64,000 nucleotides of DNA from assembly GCF_018336815.1 (NCBI RefSeq), contig NZ_CP050497.1:434001-498000 (forward strand). The letters are read 5' to 3'. The notes under the pieces are model-generated. The model worked only from the letters and a program-made list of their open reading frames with translations. It did no database searches and was not told where the DNA came from. Shown in pieces: positions 36,796-46,476 of this stretch. Numbering within the stretch: position 1 is the first letter of the stretch; each line of letters opens with the position of its first letter. Source of the DNA: Treponema vincentii. GTDB taxonomy: Bacteria > Spirochaetota > Spirochaetia > Treponematales > Treponemataceae. A program made the position numbers and the translations under genes.

Positions 36796-38403
36796 TTACT
36801 CCAGGGCGCTTATATCAAGCCGGTCAAAACCTTCCAGTAATGTGCGGGCGATAGCTTTCAACTTTGCAAGATCACCTTTTCGGGTGCTTTCGATGTTCAG
36901 CGGCATAACGGGGTCGTGCAGGGATAAACGGAGCAGCATCCAGCCTTGTGCTTCGGCGTTTTTAAATGAAATACGCACCCCTTCATACGACTGCGGCAGT
37001 TCAAAGCCTGCTTTTTCGGTGCGCTCTTTAAATGCTTGTAGGATTGACGTGCCGTATTCTTTAAAATCCTCGCCGCGTATCTTAAAGCGCAATTCCGTTT
37101 CTTCTACCATCGGCGGGAGCTTTTCAATCAGGCTTTCGATATTTTTCCCTGCGTGCTTTGCGTTCGCAAGCGCCGTTACCAGCTTTACGGCAAGAAACGC
37201 GCCGTCATCGAGGTAGTAATTGTCTTTCAGCGCGCCGTGTCCGGACGTTTCCATCGCCAGCGGGCTGATAATGCCCTGCTCGTTCAATTCGCGGCATTTG
37301 TTGATTACGTTTTTGTAGCCGCGCATATATCGCAGATGGGTAAGCCCCAGCTCCTGCTCAAGGAAGAAGGTGAGCCGGTCGGAAGTTACCGAATCGGTAA
37401 CGATGGTACTGTGCGGATAGTCGGGTGCAAGGATTACCGCCGTCATTGCGATAATTGCATCGCGATTGACTTCCGTTCCGTCGGACAGCACTGCCGACAT
37501 ACGGTCAACATCCGTGTCGAAAATCAGACCTAAATCGGAATGGCTTTGCACGGTAGCGGTTTTAGCCGCTTCCATCGCCGCCTTGTTTTCGGGATTGGGA
37601 ATATGATTGGGGAATGTGCCGTCCGGTTCAAGGAAGCGGCTGCCGCTGGTATCGGCGCCAAGCGCTTTTAATACCTGCTCCGCGAAAAAGCCGCCGGCTC
37701 CGTTCCCGGCATCGACCGCGATTTTTAAGTTTGCAAGCGGCTTTTCGGCATGGAAGTTCAAGCCTTTCCGGATGGCATCTTGCAGGTGTTTTGAGTATCG
37801 TGCAATTAAATCGAATGACCGGCATCTCGCTGCATCGGTGTCTCCGATATGAGTAGGTCGCATACCTACATTGGTATCTTGTTTGTCGGCACGCTGCTGT
37901 GCGGCGGTATCAGGCGGAATGGCATTATTGTGCTGTGCTGTAGCATCATGCTGTGCGGCAGCGCTGCGTAAAATTTCCGTGATGTCGGCGCGTTCAAGCC
38001 CGCCGGATTTATCGAAGAACTTAAAACCATTCCGGTTAAACGGCAGGTGGCTTGCGGTAATCATAATTGAGCCGTCAAAGTTTGTTTCTTCAAAGACCGT
38101 TCCCATAAACATTGCCGGTGTGGTAGCAAGCGAGCAGCACACGATACTAACCCGCTGCGCCGCAAGCCCTTCGACGAGCGCATTTTCAAGCGCTTCGCCG
38201 GACAGCCGGGAGTCCCTGCCGATACCGATTACCAGCGTATCCGTGCTGCGTCCCGTTTTGGCAGAAAGCCAGAGCGCAAACGCCGCGCCGATGTTCCGGC
38301 AGACTTCATTTGTCAGGTTAACCTGTTCGCCGTCAACGCCTTCCAGCGCAACGCCGCGGATATCGCTGCCATTTTGCAGTTTCAAAAAATCATGTTCGTT
38401 CAT
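36796..38403 (-). CDS. Phosphomannomutase/phosphoglucomutase family protein
   Basis: A 535-residue alpha-D-phosphohexomutase. Motifs in order: sugar-phosphate entry GIGRDSRLSGEALENAL; active-site serine loop TASHLPFNRNGFKFF (Ser in TASH); metal loop FDTDVDRMSAV; sugar-binding loop METSGHGALKDNYYLDDG; and a C-terminal phosphate-binding segment. A Gln/Ala-rich insertion of about 45 residues near position 160 separates domains 1 and 2 and is unusual. The enzyme interconverts hexose 1- and 6-phosphates for sugar nucleotide synthesis. The choice of mannose or glucose cannot be made here. A promoter gives a three-base leader, so the message should be leaderless. Confidence 0.92.
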   Translation of the reverse strand: MNEHDFLKLQNGSDIRGVALEGVDGEQVNLTNEVCRNIGAAFALWLSAKTGRSTDTLVIGIGRDSRLSGEALENALVEGLAAQRVSIVCCSLATTPAMFMGTVFEETNFDGSIMITASHLPFNRNGFKFFDKSGGLERADITEILRSAAAQHDATAQHNNAIPPDTAAQQRADKQDTNVGMRPTHIGDTDAARCRSFDLIARYSKHLQDAIRKGLNFHAEKPLANLKIAVDAGNGAGGFFAEQVLKALGADTSGSRFLEPDGTFPNHIPNPENKAAMEAAKTATVQSHSDLGLIFDTDVDRMSAVLSDGTEVNRDAIIAMTAVILAPDYPHSTIVTDSVTSDRLTFFLEQELGLTHLRYMRGYKNVINKCRELNEQGIISPLAMETSGHGALKDNYYLDDGAFLAVKLVTALANAKHAGKNIESLIEKLPPMVEETELRFKIRGEDFKEYGTSILQAFKERTEKAGFELPQSYEGVRISFKNAEAQGWMLLRLSLHDPVMPLNIESTRKGDLAKLKAIARTLLEGFDRLDISALE

Positions 38404-38412
38404 AGTACTTTT

Positions 38413-38441
38413 ATTATACCGAAAAAATACGCTTATAGTAA
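38413..38441 (-). promoter_or_regulatory. Promoter of the phosphohexomutase gene (leaderless)
   Basis: On the minus strand, TTACTA (38436-38441), a 17-base spacer and TATAAT (38413-38418). The expected transcription start is 38406, three bases before the ATG at 38403. No Shine-Dalgarno box fits in between. Confidence 0.65.
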
Positions 38442-38510
38442 GGAACTATGCGCGATATTGCTTGATATATAAAACTGCGATACCATCAGAAAGTGAATAG
38501 GAACATAAAC

Positions 38511-39500
38511 ATGAATAGAAGATTTTTTTTGCGTTTTATTATTTGCTTCGTTTGTATTATTTTGTACGCTGCTGCACAGGTATTTGCGGTTGAGATGATA
38601 CATTTTCAGGAACAAACGTATAGCGGCTCCGTAACCTATAATGAAACGGCTCAGCCGGGAGACGCAGTATTTGTACGGCTTTCGCTGAAGTTTACCGGTG
38701 CTGTGCGCAAGGAAACTTTGAAAAATCCTGCTGCTGTTTTGCAGCTCTTTAAGGGAAAAGAGCAGGCTGCTTCCGCGCAGTTCTTCTTTACAAATCCCCA
38801 AAATCGCAGTGCGAAAACGGCGGATATGCTTGCGGGTATTCCGCTTTCGACATGGCTTTCCGGTGAGGAGACGTATTCACTTAAAGTGATTATTTCAACT
38901 GAGAATGCACAGAAAAAAGAAATAATGCTACCCTTCAGTATTCAGAAAAAACAATTTGTTTCCGAGCGTATTGTGCTTGATGCAAGAAATACGGGGATTA
39001 GAAAAGATGCGAGTCCGGAGCGCCGTGCACAAATTGAAAAACTTAATGCGATTCTTGCAACGATTACACCTCAGGATGTGTACACCCTGAAGCCGTTTAC
39101 GATTCCGGTAGATTCAAAACGGATAACGTCCGGTTTTGGGGATCGTCGTGTCTTTGAATACACTGACAAAAAGACAAGCACTTCGATGCATTACGGAATA
39201 GATTATGGTGTGCCGACGGGAACTCCCGTTCATTCCTGTGCCGAGGGAAAGGTTGTACTGGCGGATGACCGTATTTCTACCGGCTGGAGTGTTGTGGTAG
39301 AGCATTTGCCCGGACTGTACAGTCTCTATTACCATCTGGATTCGCTCGGTGTACATGAAGGTCAATACGTCAAACAGGGGGAACGGATCGGGCTTTCCGG
39401 TGCAACGGGACTTGCAACAGGGCCGCATCTGCACTGGGAGATACGCTTAAATATGGAAGCGGTAAATCCCGAATTCTTTTTGAAAGAGTTTAGTTTTTAG
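38511..39500 (+). CDS. M23-family (LytM-type) peptidase, exported
   Basis: A 329-residue protein with a strong signal peptide (RRFFLRFIICFVCIILYAAA, cut after QVFA). The C-terminal 130 residues are an M23 zinc endopeptidase domain with MHYGIDYGVPTGTPV (first His and Asp ligands) and GPHLHWEIRLN (H-x-H). Such enzymes cut peptidoglycan cross-bridges or regulate amidases during growth and division. The N-terminal 180 residues form a beta-rich domain of unknown role. The ATG at 38511 has AGGA eight bases upstream; an earlier GTG has no ribosome site. It is divergent from the mutase gene. Confidence 0.93.
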   Translation: MNRRFFLRFIICFVCIILYAAAQVFAVEMIHFQEQTYSGSVTYNETAQPGDAVFVRLSLKFTGAVRKETLKNPAAVLQLFKGKEQAASAQFFFTNPQNRSAKTADMLAGIPLSTWLSGEETYSLKVIISTENAQKKEIMLPFSIQKKQFVSERIVLDARNTGIRKDASPERRAQIEKLNAILATITPQDVYTLKPFTIPVDSKRITSGFGDRRVFEYTDKKTSTSMHYGIDYGVPTGTPVHSCAEGKVVLADDRISTGWSVVVEHLPGLYSLYYHLDSLGVHEGQYVKQGERIGLSGATGLATGPHLHWEIRLNMEAVNPEFFLKEFSF

Positions 39501-39626
39501 AGGGAAGGGGGGCATCCTCATCTATTACCAAAAAATGAAGGAGCTTGCAAAAAAACAAAATAATGGGTATATTTCTATTAGAAATTATTCATAGACTTTG
39601 AAAAATTCGTAATAGGAATAAGAAAA

Positions 39627-40970
39627 ATGGCTTTTAAGCGGAATGTGTATCTAGATCGTCTCAAAGCGAGAGAGAAAAATGGGCTTATAAAAATCATCAC
39701 AGGAAGCCGCCGTGCCGGAAAATCCTATTTACTGAACGAGATTTTTTATTCGTATCTTAGAGATAAAGGAATACGAGAAAATCAGATTATAAAATTTGCC
39801 TTTGATTCGGATGAATATCTTGATTTCCTCGATTCATATTTTCCGGAAGAATCGTCACGTATTTTGCAGAAAAATGGAACGTATCTTGTAAACGCAAAAA
39901 AGTTTAGAGCTTTCATAAAAGATAAAACAAGCGATGAAGCAGATTTTTATCTTCTTCTTGATGAAGTGCAGCTGCTTGAAAATTTTGTAGGAACTTTAAA
40001 CAGCCTCTTGAGACATTCCAATTTTGATGTGTATGTAACCGGTTCAAATTCGAAATTTCTTTCCTCTGATATTGTTACGGAATTTAAAGGACGTGGAAGT
40101 GAAGTTCATATTTTGCCCTTAAGCTTTTCTGAATATTGCGAAGGTTTAAAATTAAAGCCCGAAGAAGCGTGGAAATCATATATTGTAACAGGCGGAATTC
40201 CTCTTGTGGCATTGATGAAGACTGATGAGGAGCGTTTTTCGTATCTAAAAAATCTTTGCGAAGAAACCTACTTAAAAGACATCATCGAACACAATAGAAT
40301 CAGAAAGCAGTCAGAGCTTGCTGAAACTTTTGATATAATTGCTTCTATGATTGGCTCTCCTGTAAATTCCTTAAAACTTGCAAACACTTTTAAGACACTC
40401 ACAAAAAAAGATATTACCGACTGTACAATTACGACCTTTATTGATTATTTTGAAGACGCATTTTTAATTTCGAAGATAAAAAAATTTAACATCAAGGGGA
40501 AAAAGTACATATCTTCGCCATTCAAAATTTATTTTGAAGACATTGGCGTTCGTAATGCTCGTCTTAACTTCCGTCAGATTGAAGAAAGTCATATTATGGA
40601 AAATATTTTGTACAATGAACTTCGCTACCGTGGATTTTTAGTCGATGTTGGAGAGGTGCATGTAAACGAGAAGACAGAAAAACGTGATGTAAATGGAAAA
40701 AATATTTACGCACAAAAACAGCTTGAAGTTGATTTTGTTGCAAGTTCAGGAAGTCAAAAATTTTACATTCAGTCGGTGTTGAATATGGACACAAGTGAAA
40801 AAGAAATGCAGGAAAAAAAATCTCTTTATAATATTGACGATTCATTTAAGAAATTTGTAATAACCAAAAATAATTTGAATTCTTCAACCGATGAAAAAGG
40901 AATTGTTACGATTAATTTGTTTGATTTTCTAATGGGAGGCGGACTCTCCGTCTCGAATAAGCTCGGCTGA
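39627..40970 (+). CDS. AAA ATPase with DUF4143 (AAA_14 type)
   Basis: A 447-residue protein of the AAA_14/DUF4143 group, common in accessory regions of anaerobes. Walker A is ITGSRRAGKSYLL (residues 23-35) and Walker B is FYLLLDEVQLLENF. A sensor-1 type VYVTGSNSKFLSSDI follows, then a DUF4143-like C-terminal half with a nuclease-like QLEVDFVASSG segment (E-x-D). The biological role is unknown; the group has been linked to toxin-like or defence functions only by genomic context. The base composition is lower in GC than in the neighbouring housekeeping genes, which suggests acquisition. The gene runs convergent to the MATE gene. Confidence 0.88.
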   Translation: MAFKRNVYLDRLKAREKNGLIKIITGSRRAGKSYLLNEIFYSYLRDKGIRENQIIKFAFDSDEYLDFLDSYFPEESSRILQKNGTYLVNAKKFRAFIKDKTSDEADFYLLLDEVQLLENFVGTLNSLLRHSNFDVYVTGSNSKFLSSDIVTEFKGRGSEVHILPLSFSEYCEGLKLKPEEAWKSYIVTGGIPLVALMKTDEERFSYLKNLCEETYLKDIIEHNRIRKQSELAETFDIIASMIGSPVNSLKLANTFKTLTKKDITDCTITTFIDYFEDAFLISKIKKFNIKGKKYISSPFKIYFEDIGVRNARLNFRQIEESHIMENILYNELRYRGFLVDVGEVHVNEKTEKRDVNGKNIYAQKQLEVDFVASSGSQKFYIQSVLNMDTSEKEMQEKKSLYNIDDSFKKFVITKNNLNSSTDEKGIVTINLFDFLMGGGLSVSNKLG

Positions 40971-41100
40971 TAGTGCTTATACGTTTTACTTTCGACGGCG
41001 TAGCTGGTGCTGATGAGTTTTTTTAATCCGAATGCTGCAAAGTTCTGTGCAAAGAATTTGGTAAAATTGCTCCATTCCGGATCAAATCCTTTCCAGTACT
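40967..41100 (-). pseudogene. Gene fragment between AAA ATPase and MATE genes
   Basis: The minus strand reads KGFDPEWSNFTKFFAQNFAA and then FGLKKLISTSYAVESKTYKH without a stop or start. It is in a different frame from the overlapping MATE C-terminus. The composition looks like real coding sequence. It is probably a truncated leftover; I do not recognise the family. Confidence 0.3.
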
Positions 41101-42426
41101 TTGTATTCCTTTATAAGCAAAACGAGCGAAAATACCAAAATGACGATGTCGTTTAAGGGGAGCGCTGCCCACACGCCGACGACGTTTCCGCCCAGCAATA
41201 CGGGAACTAAAAGTACCAAGGGAACGATAAGTGCAAGCTGTCTGAACACGACGAGTAAGCCCGCCTGCTTTGCTTTTCCCAACGATTGCAAATACGTGAG
41301 GGTCATAATAAGAAGACCGTAGGTAGGAAAAACGGCAAACATAAGACGGAAGTTCGTTATTCCTTTAGCGACGATATCGGCTTGCGTAATAAATGCCGAC
41401 AAAATCCCGCGCGCAAAGCATTCTATAACAAGCCAAAATACAAGCGATAAACACGTAGAGCCTGCAATAAAAACGTTTGTCAGTTTTTTTACGCGGTCAT
41501 AATTTTTTGCCCCGTAGTTCGTTCCGACGGCGGGCTGTAAACCTTGGCTCATACCCCACACGGGCACAAAGGCAAGCTGCATAACGCGCAAAGCGGCTCC
41601 CATTAAAGCGATTTGATCGGCGCCGCCGTATTTAACCGCCGTGTTGTATACGACAGTCATTTGAATGAGCATCATCACTTGCATGAGCATGGCGCTTACA
41701 CCGACGGCAAAGGTTTCTCCGGTGAGCTTTTTTTCAAGGCGGAGGGCGTGAAATTTAACGACCGGACTTTTGCGCAAAAAAGTACCACAGGGTAACGGCG
41801 GCTTGCAGCAGTTGCGACACAACCGTAGCGATTGCAACCGCTTGCGGTCCGAATCCGGGCAGCAAGATGATAAAAACCGGATCGAGTATGATATTCAAAA
41901 CGGCACCGCCTGCCATAATGCCCATAGCAATTCCCATGCGTCCTTCGGCACGCAGCACCATATTGGCGCCTTGCATAAAATTGACAAACACGGAACCGAT
42001 ATACACCGTACGTAAATACGAAACGCCCATATCAAGGACGGCACCTTGCGCTCCGGACAAACGCAAAAATACGGGGGCAAGCGGAAAGCCGGCTACCATA
42101 ACACAGGCGGACATTAAAAGTACTAAAACGCTTAAGTTGCCCATAATTTTATCGACCGTTTGCCAATCTTTAGCGCCGATTGCACGCGACAGTATGGAAC
42201 CCGATCCGATACCGAGCAACACCGCAATGCCGTTGTTAATCAGCACAAAGGGGGACGCTGCAGAAACCGCGCTCATTGCATCCGTTCCCACCATTTGTCC
42301 GACGTAAATCGAATCGACAAAGGCATATAAGCCGACTACAAACTGTCCCAAAATTGCCGGAAGACTTAACTTAATCATTAAGCTCCACGGATTTTTGTTT
42401 AATAATTCTTCTCTTACCTCACTCAT
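41082..42426 (-). pseudogene. MATE-family multidrug exporter, frameshifted
   Basis: A multidrug and toxin extrusion protein. The N-terminal half starts MSEVREELLNKNPWSLM with AAGGGG five bases upstream and has the typical LPAILGQFVVGLYAFVDSIY and IVGQ-like segments. The frame breaks at a T6 run on the coding strand (41776-41781). With five T it reads LWYFLRKSPVVKFHALRLEK, joining the C-terminal half (GMSQGLQPAVGTNYGAKNYD) to give 447 residues with twelve helices, the normal MATE length. Export would be driven by Na+ or protons. It lies 24 bases downstream of the serine hydrolase gene and may end that operon. Confidence 0.85.
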
Positions 42427-42449
42427 ACATACCCCTTTGTAGATAAAAA

Positions 42450-44369
42450 TTACACGGCATGAAAAAAGCCCAAACAAACCGACGAGTACAGCTGTACCGC
42501 ACAGACGGCGGAAAACATCACTGCCGCAGCGAAACGCTTTTTATAAAACAAATACACGCAGCTGCACACTGTGCACAGTGCGCATGCGGCATTTATCGCA
42601 ACTATGAGATTCATCTGAACCGAATCTATCGTATAAATTGCAAACCAATTGCGCATTCCCGCAATTATGCTCACATCCGCAATTAAGCCGCATGCGGTGC
42701 ATAGAACTTTTGGCAGCCGGTCGAAGCCGGCACGTATAGTAGGTGCGGCTTTAATCGTCTGGCGCAGCGAGCGAATGCCCGACACTGCAAGAGCTATACC
42801 GGATCCAAGCCAAAATACAAAGGCTAGTACAAAAGTTGTTACACACGACAGCAAAAAACCGGTGGTATACATTCCTTTTGCCGGAACATAATCGTGCGCA
42901 AGAAAAAAAGTCATGGAAAGGACATTTCCGTTTTCGGTTTTAAAAGCGACGTATTGTTCTTCCGGCAGCGCTTCTTTGCAATAAAAGCGGTTGTTTCCGA
43001 TTGACCGATACGCGAGGCTTTTACCGTCGCTTCTTTTTTTCAGTACAATACCGTCCGTATTTTGTTGTATGGAAATCATTTGCATATAACCGTTCAGTTT
43101 TCCCGCGTGAGTCCATATGGAACGCGCCGGAAAATATTCGCCCGAAAACCGTGCAAAGTCCGCCGTATCGGTACCGGCAGCGGCATTTGTGCCGGCATTT
43201 CCATTTGTATTTGCGCTCGTTTCCTTGCCGGCTTGCGTCCGATCGCTTTGAATAAGTTCATTCATAAGACTGCGGCAAAAATCGGATTCCATAACATTCG
43301 TTGCAATGAGGATTGCGCGCTCCCGCTCCGGCTGAACCCACAGCTGGGTTTGAAAACCGTAAGTTCCGCCCTCGTGCCCGAATATGCCGTTGTCTGCCGC
43401 ATGCTCCCAAAAGCCGTGCGCAAGCCCCGAAGCGGCTCCGAAAGAACGGTATGTTTCGCCGAACAGCTTGTCCTTCGTCGCAGGATCCGAAAATAAAAGC
43501 GAAGGCTCGCCGCTTTTTTTTGCCAATTCGGATGCGTATTTTATGAGCGCGTTCGGCGTTCCGTTTAATGAACCTGCGGGGTACAGCCGCAAGCGCATAA
43601 AATCTTCTTTGCGAAATCCTTTTTTCGAATACGAGTACCCGTTTATTTTTCTTTTGAGCGTTTCGGCGCTCCACTGCGGTTTTAACTCTGCGTCTTGTAT
43701 GCCGAGCGGCGTAAAGATGTGTTCGGAAACGTACTCGTCAAAACTTTGACCGCTTACCCGTTCTACGATAAAACCCGCAAGTGCCGCGCCCCAGTTTGAG
43801 TACGCCGACACGCTTCCCGGCTCAAACACTTGCGCCGGCTGATGTGCGGACAATATGTCGGCGAGCGGCTTTACCGGCTGTTCGTTCAAATAACGAAAAT
43901 CGATTAAATATTCTTCAAAACCTGCCGTATGGTTCATTAAGTCGAGTATGGTAATGGACGCATCGTATCGTATGTTGCGCAAAAAGTTCTCGGGAAGATA
44001 GCGCTGTATGTCCGCGTTAAGGTCAAGCAAGCCTTTTTCTTCAAGTTGCAGTGCGCTTACCCATACGAGCGTTTTGGTAATGGAACCCCACTCAAAAAAA
44101 TCGGTATCGGGCCGTATGCGCTGTTGTGTGTCGAGGTTTGCGTATCCGTAGCATTTTGAAAAAACGGCAGTACCGTGTTCGGCGATAATAATGCATGCTC
44201 CCGGAACGCTCTTTCCAACATAGGATGCAGCTACGCCGTCGACGATGCTTTCGTATCCGCTTTTTACCGGTTGTACATCTTGCGCGGCGGCACAGAGGCA
44301 AAGAAAAAATACTGCTGCACGACATAAACGGCGGAAAACATCACTAAGCGACCGTAACGTTTTATACAT
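42450..44369 (-). CDS. Serine hydrolase, beta-lactamase/esterase class C fold, membrane-anchored
   Basis: A 639-residue protein. A signal peptide (LCRAAVFFLCLCAAAQ) leads into a class C beta-lactamase-like domain (residues 35-380) with the catalytic S-x-x-K in WGSITKTLVW, the second motif Y-S-N in SAYSNWGAAL and HEGGTYGF as third motif. Five hydrophobic helices occupy residues 480-639 and anchor the enzyme. Family members cleave peptides, esters or beta-lactams, so the substrate is open. The start ATG overlaps the stop of the ECF ATPase/ATC hydrolase gene by eight bases, so the enzyme belongs to that transporter operon; longer readings upstream lie inside that gene. Confidence 0.88.
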   Translation of the reverse strand: MYKTLRSLSDVFRRLCRAAVFFLCLCAAAQDVQPVKSGYESIVDGVAASYVGKSVPGACIIIAEHGTAVFSKCYGYANLDTQQRIRPDTDFFEWGSITKTLVWVSALQLEEKGLLDLNADIQRYLPENFLRNIRYDASITILDLMNHTAGFEEYLIDFRYLNEQPVKPLADILSAHQPAQVFEPGSVSAYSNWGAALAGFIVERVSGQSFDEYVSEHIFTPLGIQDAELKPQWSAETLKRKINGYSYSKKGFRKEDFMRLRLYPAGSLNGTPNALIKYASELAKKSGEPSLLFSDPATKDKLFGETYRSFGAASGLAHGFWEHAADNGIFGHEGGTYGFQTQLWVQPERERAILIATNVMESDFCRSLMNELIQSDRTQAGKETSANTNGNAGTNAAAGTDTADFARFSGEYFPARSIWTHAGKLNGYMQMISIQQNTDGIVLKKRSDGKSLAYRSIGNNRFYCKEALPEEQYVAFKTENGNVLSMTFFLAHDYVPAKGMYTTGFLLSCVTTFVLAFVFWLGSGIALAVSGIRSLRQTIKAAPTIRAGFDRLPKVLCTACGLIADVSIIAGMRNWFAIYTIDSVQMNLIVAINAACALCTVCSCVYLFYKKRFAAAVMFSAVCAVQLYSSVCLGFFHAV

Positions 44370-46476
44370 GATTTCCCGCCTTTTTGCCCTTGTCTTTGCC
44401 GCGTTTGTTTTCGATGTGTGCATTTTTGGTACGTTTATTGTAAAAAACAAAATCGCAAATATCATCGCCGTTGCCGATAGTGCGCGTGCGCGCCCAGCGT
44501 ATTGTCGGAATGCTTCCGTATACGACATCGTCGCTTTCGCAAAAAATCGCGGTCAGTTCGCTTACTTTGTGCTGCGTAAAAATATCGGCATAAAAGCAGC
44601 GACTGCAATCCCATTTGAGCGCGCGGCGGTCGTTTTGTTTCCATGTAAAATCCCAGCCGCTCGGACCGAAAGTCGTTTTTAACGATAGGGGAGTCATAAG
44701 ACGCATAAGCGAAAACCCGAACGGCAGTGTACCGATTTTTTGAAACGCTCTTTTTTGTTTTTCCGAATCCGACAGCACGGAAGCGCGCACGGCTTCAAAC
44801 GCTTGCTCTTTTGTTTTTCCGGCTGCAAGGAGCATTTTGTATGCGGCGACGGCAGGCAGTATTGATTTTTTTAAGTGGCGCGCCAGCATTGCGTTTGCAA
44901 AAGATTGTTCGCTTAAAAGGTGTTTATATTCGCTTTCCATACGCAGTACAAGCGCTGCGTTTTTCTCCGCCGATTTGTTCGACAGCGTATCAACCAGACT
45001 TTTCATTTGGGTGCCGTACAGCAATAATTTTTGTTTTTGCATTTTCGCTCCTTGTCCGGTTTTATTGATATAATCAATATTCATCACGCGCGTGCAGGCT
45101 GTTTCTATGAGTTCATAATCGTGGGTAATAACGATTACTAATTTATTTTGCCGTGCAAGTTCTTTAAGCAAACGGGCAACTTGGTGCATACTGTGTAAAT
45201 CCAAACCGCTGGTAGGCTCGTCAAAGACAAGTAATTGTTTGCCGCAAATCATACTGACCGCCACCGCAAGCCGTTGGCGCTGTCCGCCTGATAAAGCAAG
45301 CGGGTGTCTGTCTTTGTATTCATTTAACCCCATAGCGCGCAGTGCATGTTCTATTTGTGCTGCATTCGCTTCTTTGATTCCGAGCGAGCATTCGGCTTGT
45401 ACGCTGTCGGTAAAAAGTTGATGTCCGACATCCTGCATAACCATATACGAAATATTCTTTCGCTCCCGGTTGTTCAAACGGCGAGCGTTTAACCTTACCG
45501 TACCGCAAGATTTTTGAAGTCCGCACAGCACTCGTGCCAGCGTCGTTTTCCCCGACCCGTTTTTACCGGTAATTGCAAGGATTTCTCCTGCACGAACTTC
45601 AAACGAAACGCCGTTAAGGATTGTGTGTTTTCCGATTTGCACCGACAGGTTTTCCGCTGTTAAAACGGTTGAGCCGTCCGTTCCGCCAGCCATTTCGCAA
45701 CGCATATTACACTCTTGGCTGGATTCCGGTACAATGCATGTGCGTGTCCGCAAACCGAACTCGCTGTACGGCTTCTCTGCAAGATCGTTAAATTCGCGTG
45801 CGCTCAAATCTTTTTCAATCCTGCCGTTTTTCATAAAAAGCACCCTGTCGATAATATCCGTTACATACCACAGCCGGTGCTCGGATACGATAACCGTCAA
45901 TCCCCCATTTTTTGCTTTTTTTAAAAGACGCGCCAACTCCAATATGGAGTGATAATCCAAATTGGATGACGGCTCGTCTAACACCAGTACTTTCGGAAAA
46001 GCGGCATACGCAGATGCAAAAGCGATTTTTTGTTTTTCGCCGCCGGACAGTTCAAAAATATTTTTACAGCGCAAGCGCTGCAAATTCAACTCGGCGGTTA
46101 CGGCTTCCAAGCGTTCCAAAATGTCGTTTACGGGCATCCCTCGATTTTCCATACCGAATACGATTTCGCTGTCGGTGTCCGCATTAAAAAACTGCGTGCG
46201 CGGATTTTGGAACACCGATCCGACCGTATCCGATATATCCGCTATGGGTGTGGCGGACGTTTCCCTGCCGGCAACGCGGACGCTTCCCGAAAGATTGCCT
46301 GAAAAAAAATGCGGTATAAGTCCGTTTATAAGCCTTGTTATTGTCGTTTTGCCGCACCCGCTTGCACCGCACACAAGGACGAATTGTCCTTCCGGTATTG
46401 CAAACGAAATATCGTGCACGGCGCCCGTTCCGTTTTCGGTATATGAAAATGAAACCGAATTGAATTCCACCATCAT
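44362..46476 (-). CDS. ECF double ATPase fused to an ATC-hydrolase-like domain
   Basis: A 704-residue reading frame. Residues 1-475 are two ABC domains: GASGCGKTT, FELSGGEKQK and VLVLDEPSSNLD in the first; GKNGSGKTT, LALSGGQRQR and LLVFDEPTSGLD in the second. Residues 480-704 match the L-2-amino-thiazoline-4-carboxylate hydrolase family (ALKWDCSRCFYADIF, AIFCESDDVVYG, GDDICDFVFYNKR). The joint reads YINKTGQGAKMQKQK and contains AAGGAG five bases before an in-frame ATG (45042), so the second part can also be made alone. The start ATG overlaps the EcfT stop as ATGA. The pair suggests import and hydrolysis of a thiazoline or amino-acid derivative; this is inferred from context. Confidence 0.85.
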   Translation of the reverse strand: MMVEFNSVSFSYTENGTGAVHDISFAIPEGQFVLVCGASGCGKTTITRLINGLIPHFFSGNLSGSVRVAGRETSATPIADISDTVGSVFQNPRTQFFNADTDSEIVFGMENRGMPVNDILERLEAVTAELNLQRLRCKNIFELSGGEKQKIAFASAYAAFPKVLVLDEPSSNLDYHSILELARLLKKAKNGGLTVIVSEHRLWYVTDIIDRVLFMKNGRIEKDLSAREFNDLAEKPYSEFGLRTRTCIVPESSQECNMRCEMAGGTDGSTVLTAENLSVQIGKHTILNGVSFEVRAGEILAITGKNGSGKTTLARVLCGLQKSCGTVRLNARRLNNRERKNISYMVMQDVGHQLFTDSVQAECSLGIKEANAAQIEHALRAMGLNEYKDRHPLALSGGQRQRLAVAVSMICGKQLLVFDEPTSGLDLHSMHQVARLLKELARQNKLVIVITHDYELIETACTRVMNIDYINKTGQGAKMQKQKLLLYGTQMKSLVDTLSNKSAEKNAALVLRMESEYKHLLSEQSFANAMLARHLKKSILPAVAAYKMLLAAGKTKEQAFEAVRASVLSDSEKQKRAFQKIGTLPFGFSLMRLMTPLSLKTTFGPSGWDFTWKQNDRRALKWDCSRCFYADIFTQHKVSELTAIFCESDDVVYGSIPTIRWARTRTIGNGDDICDFVFYNKRTKNAHIENKRGKDKGKKAGNHV

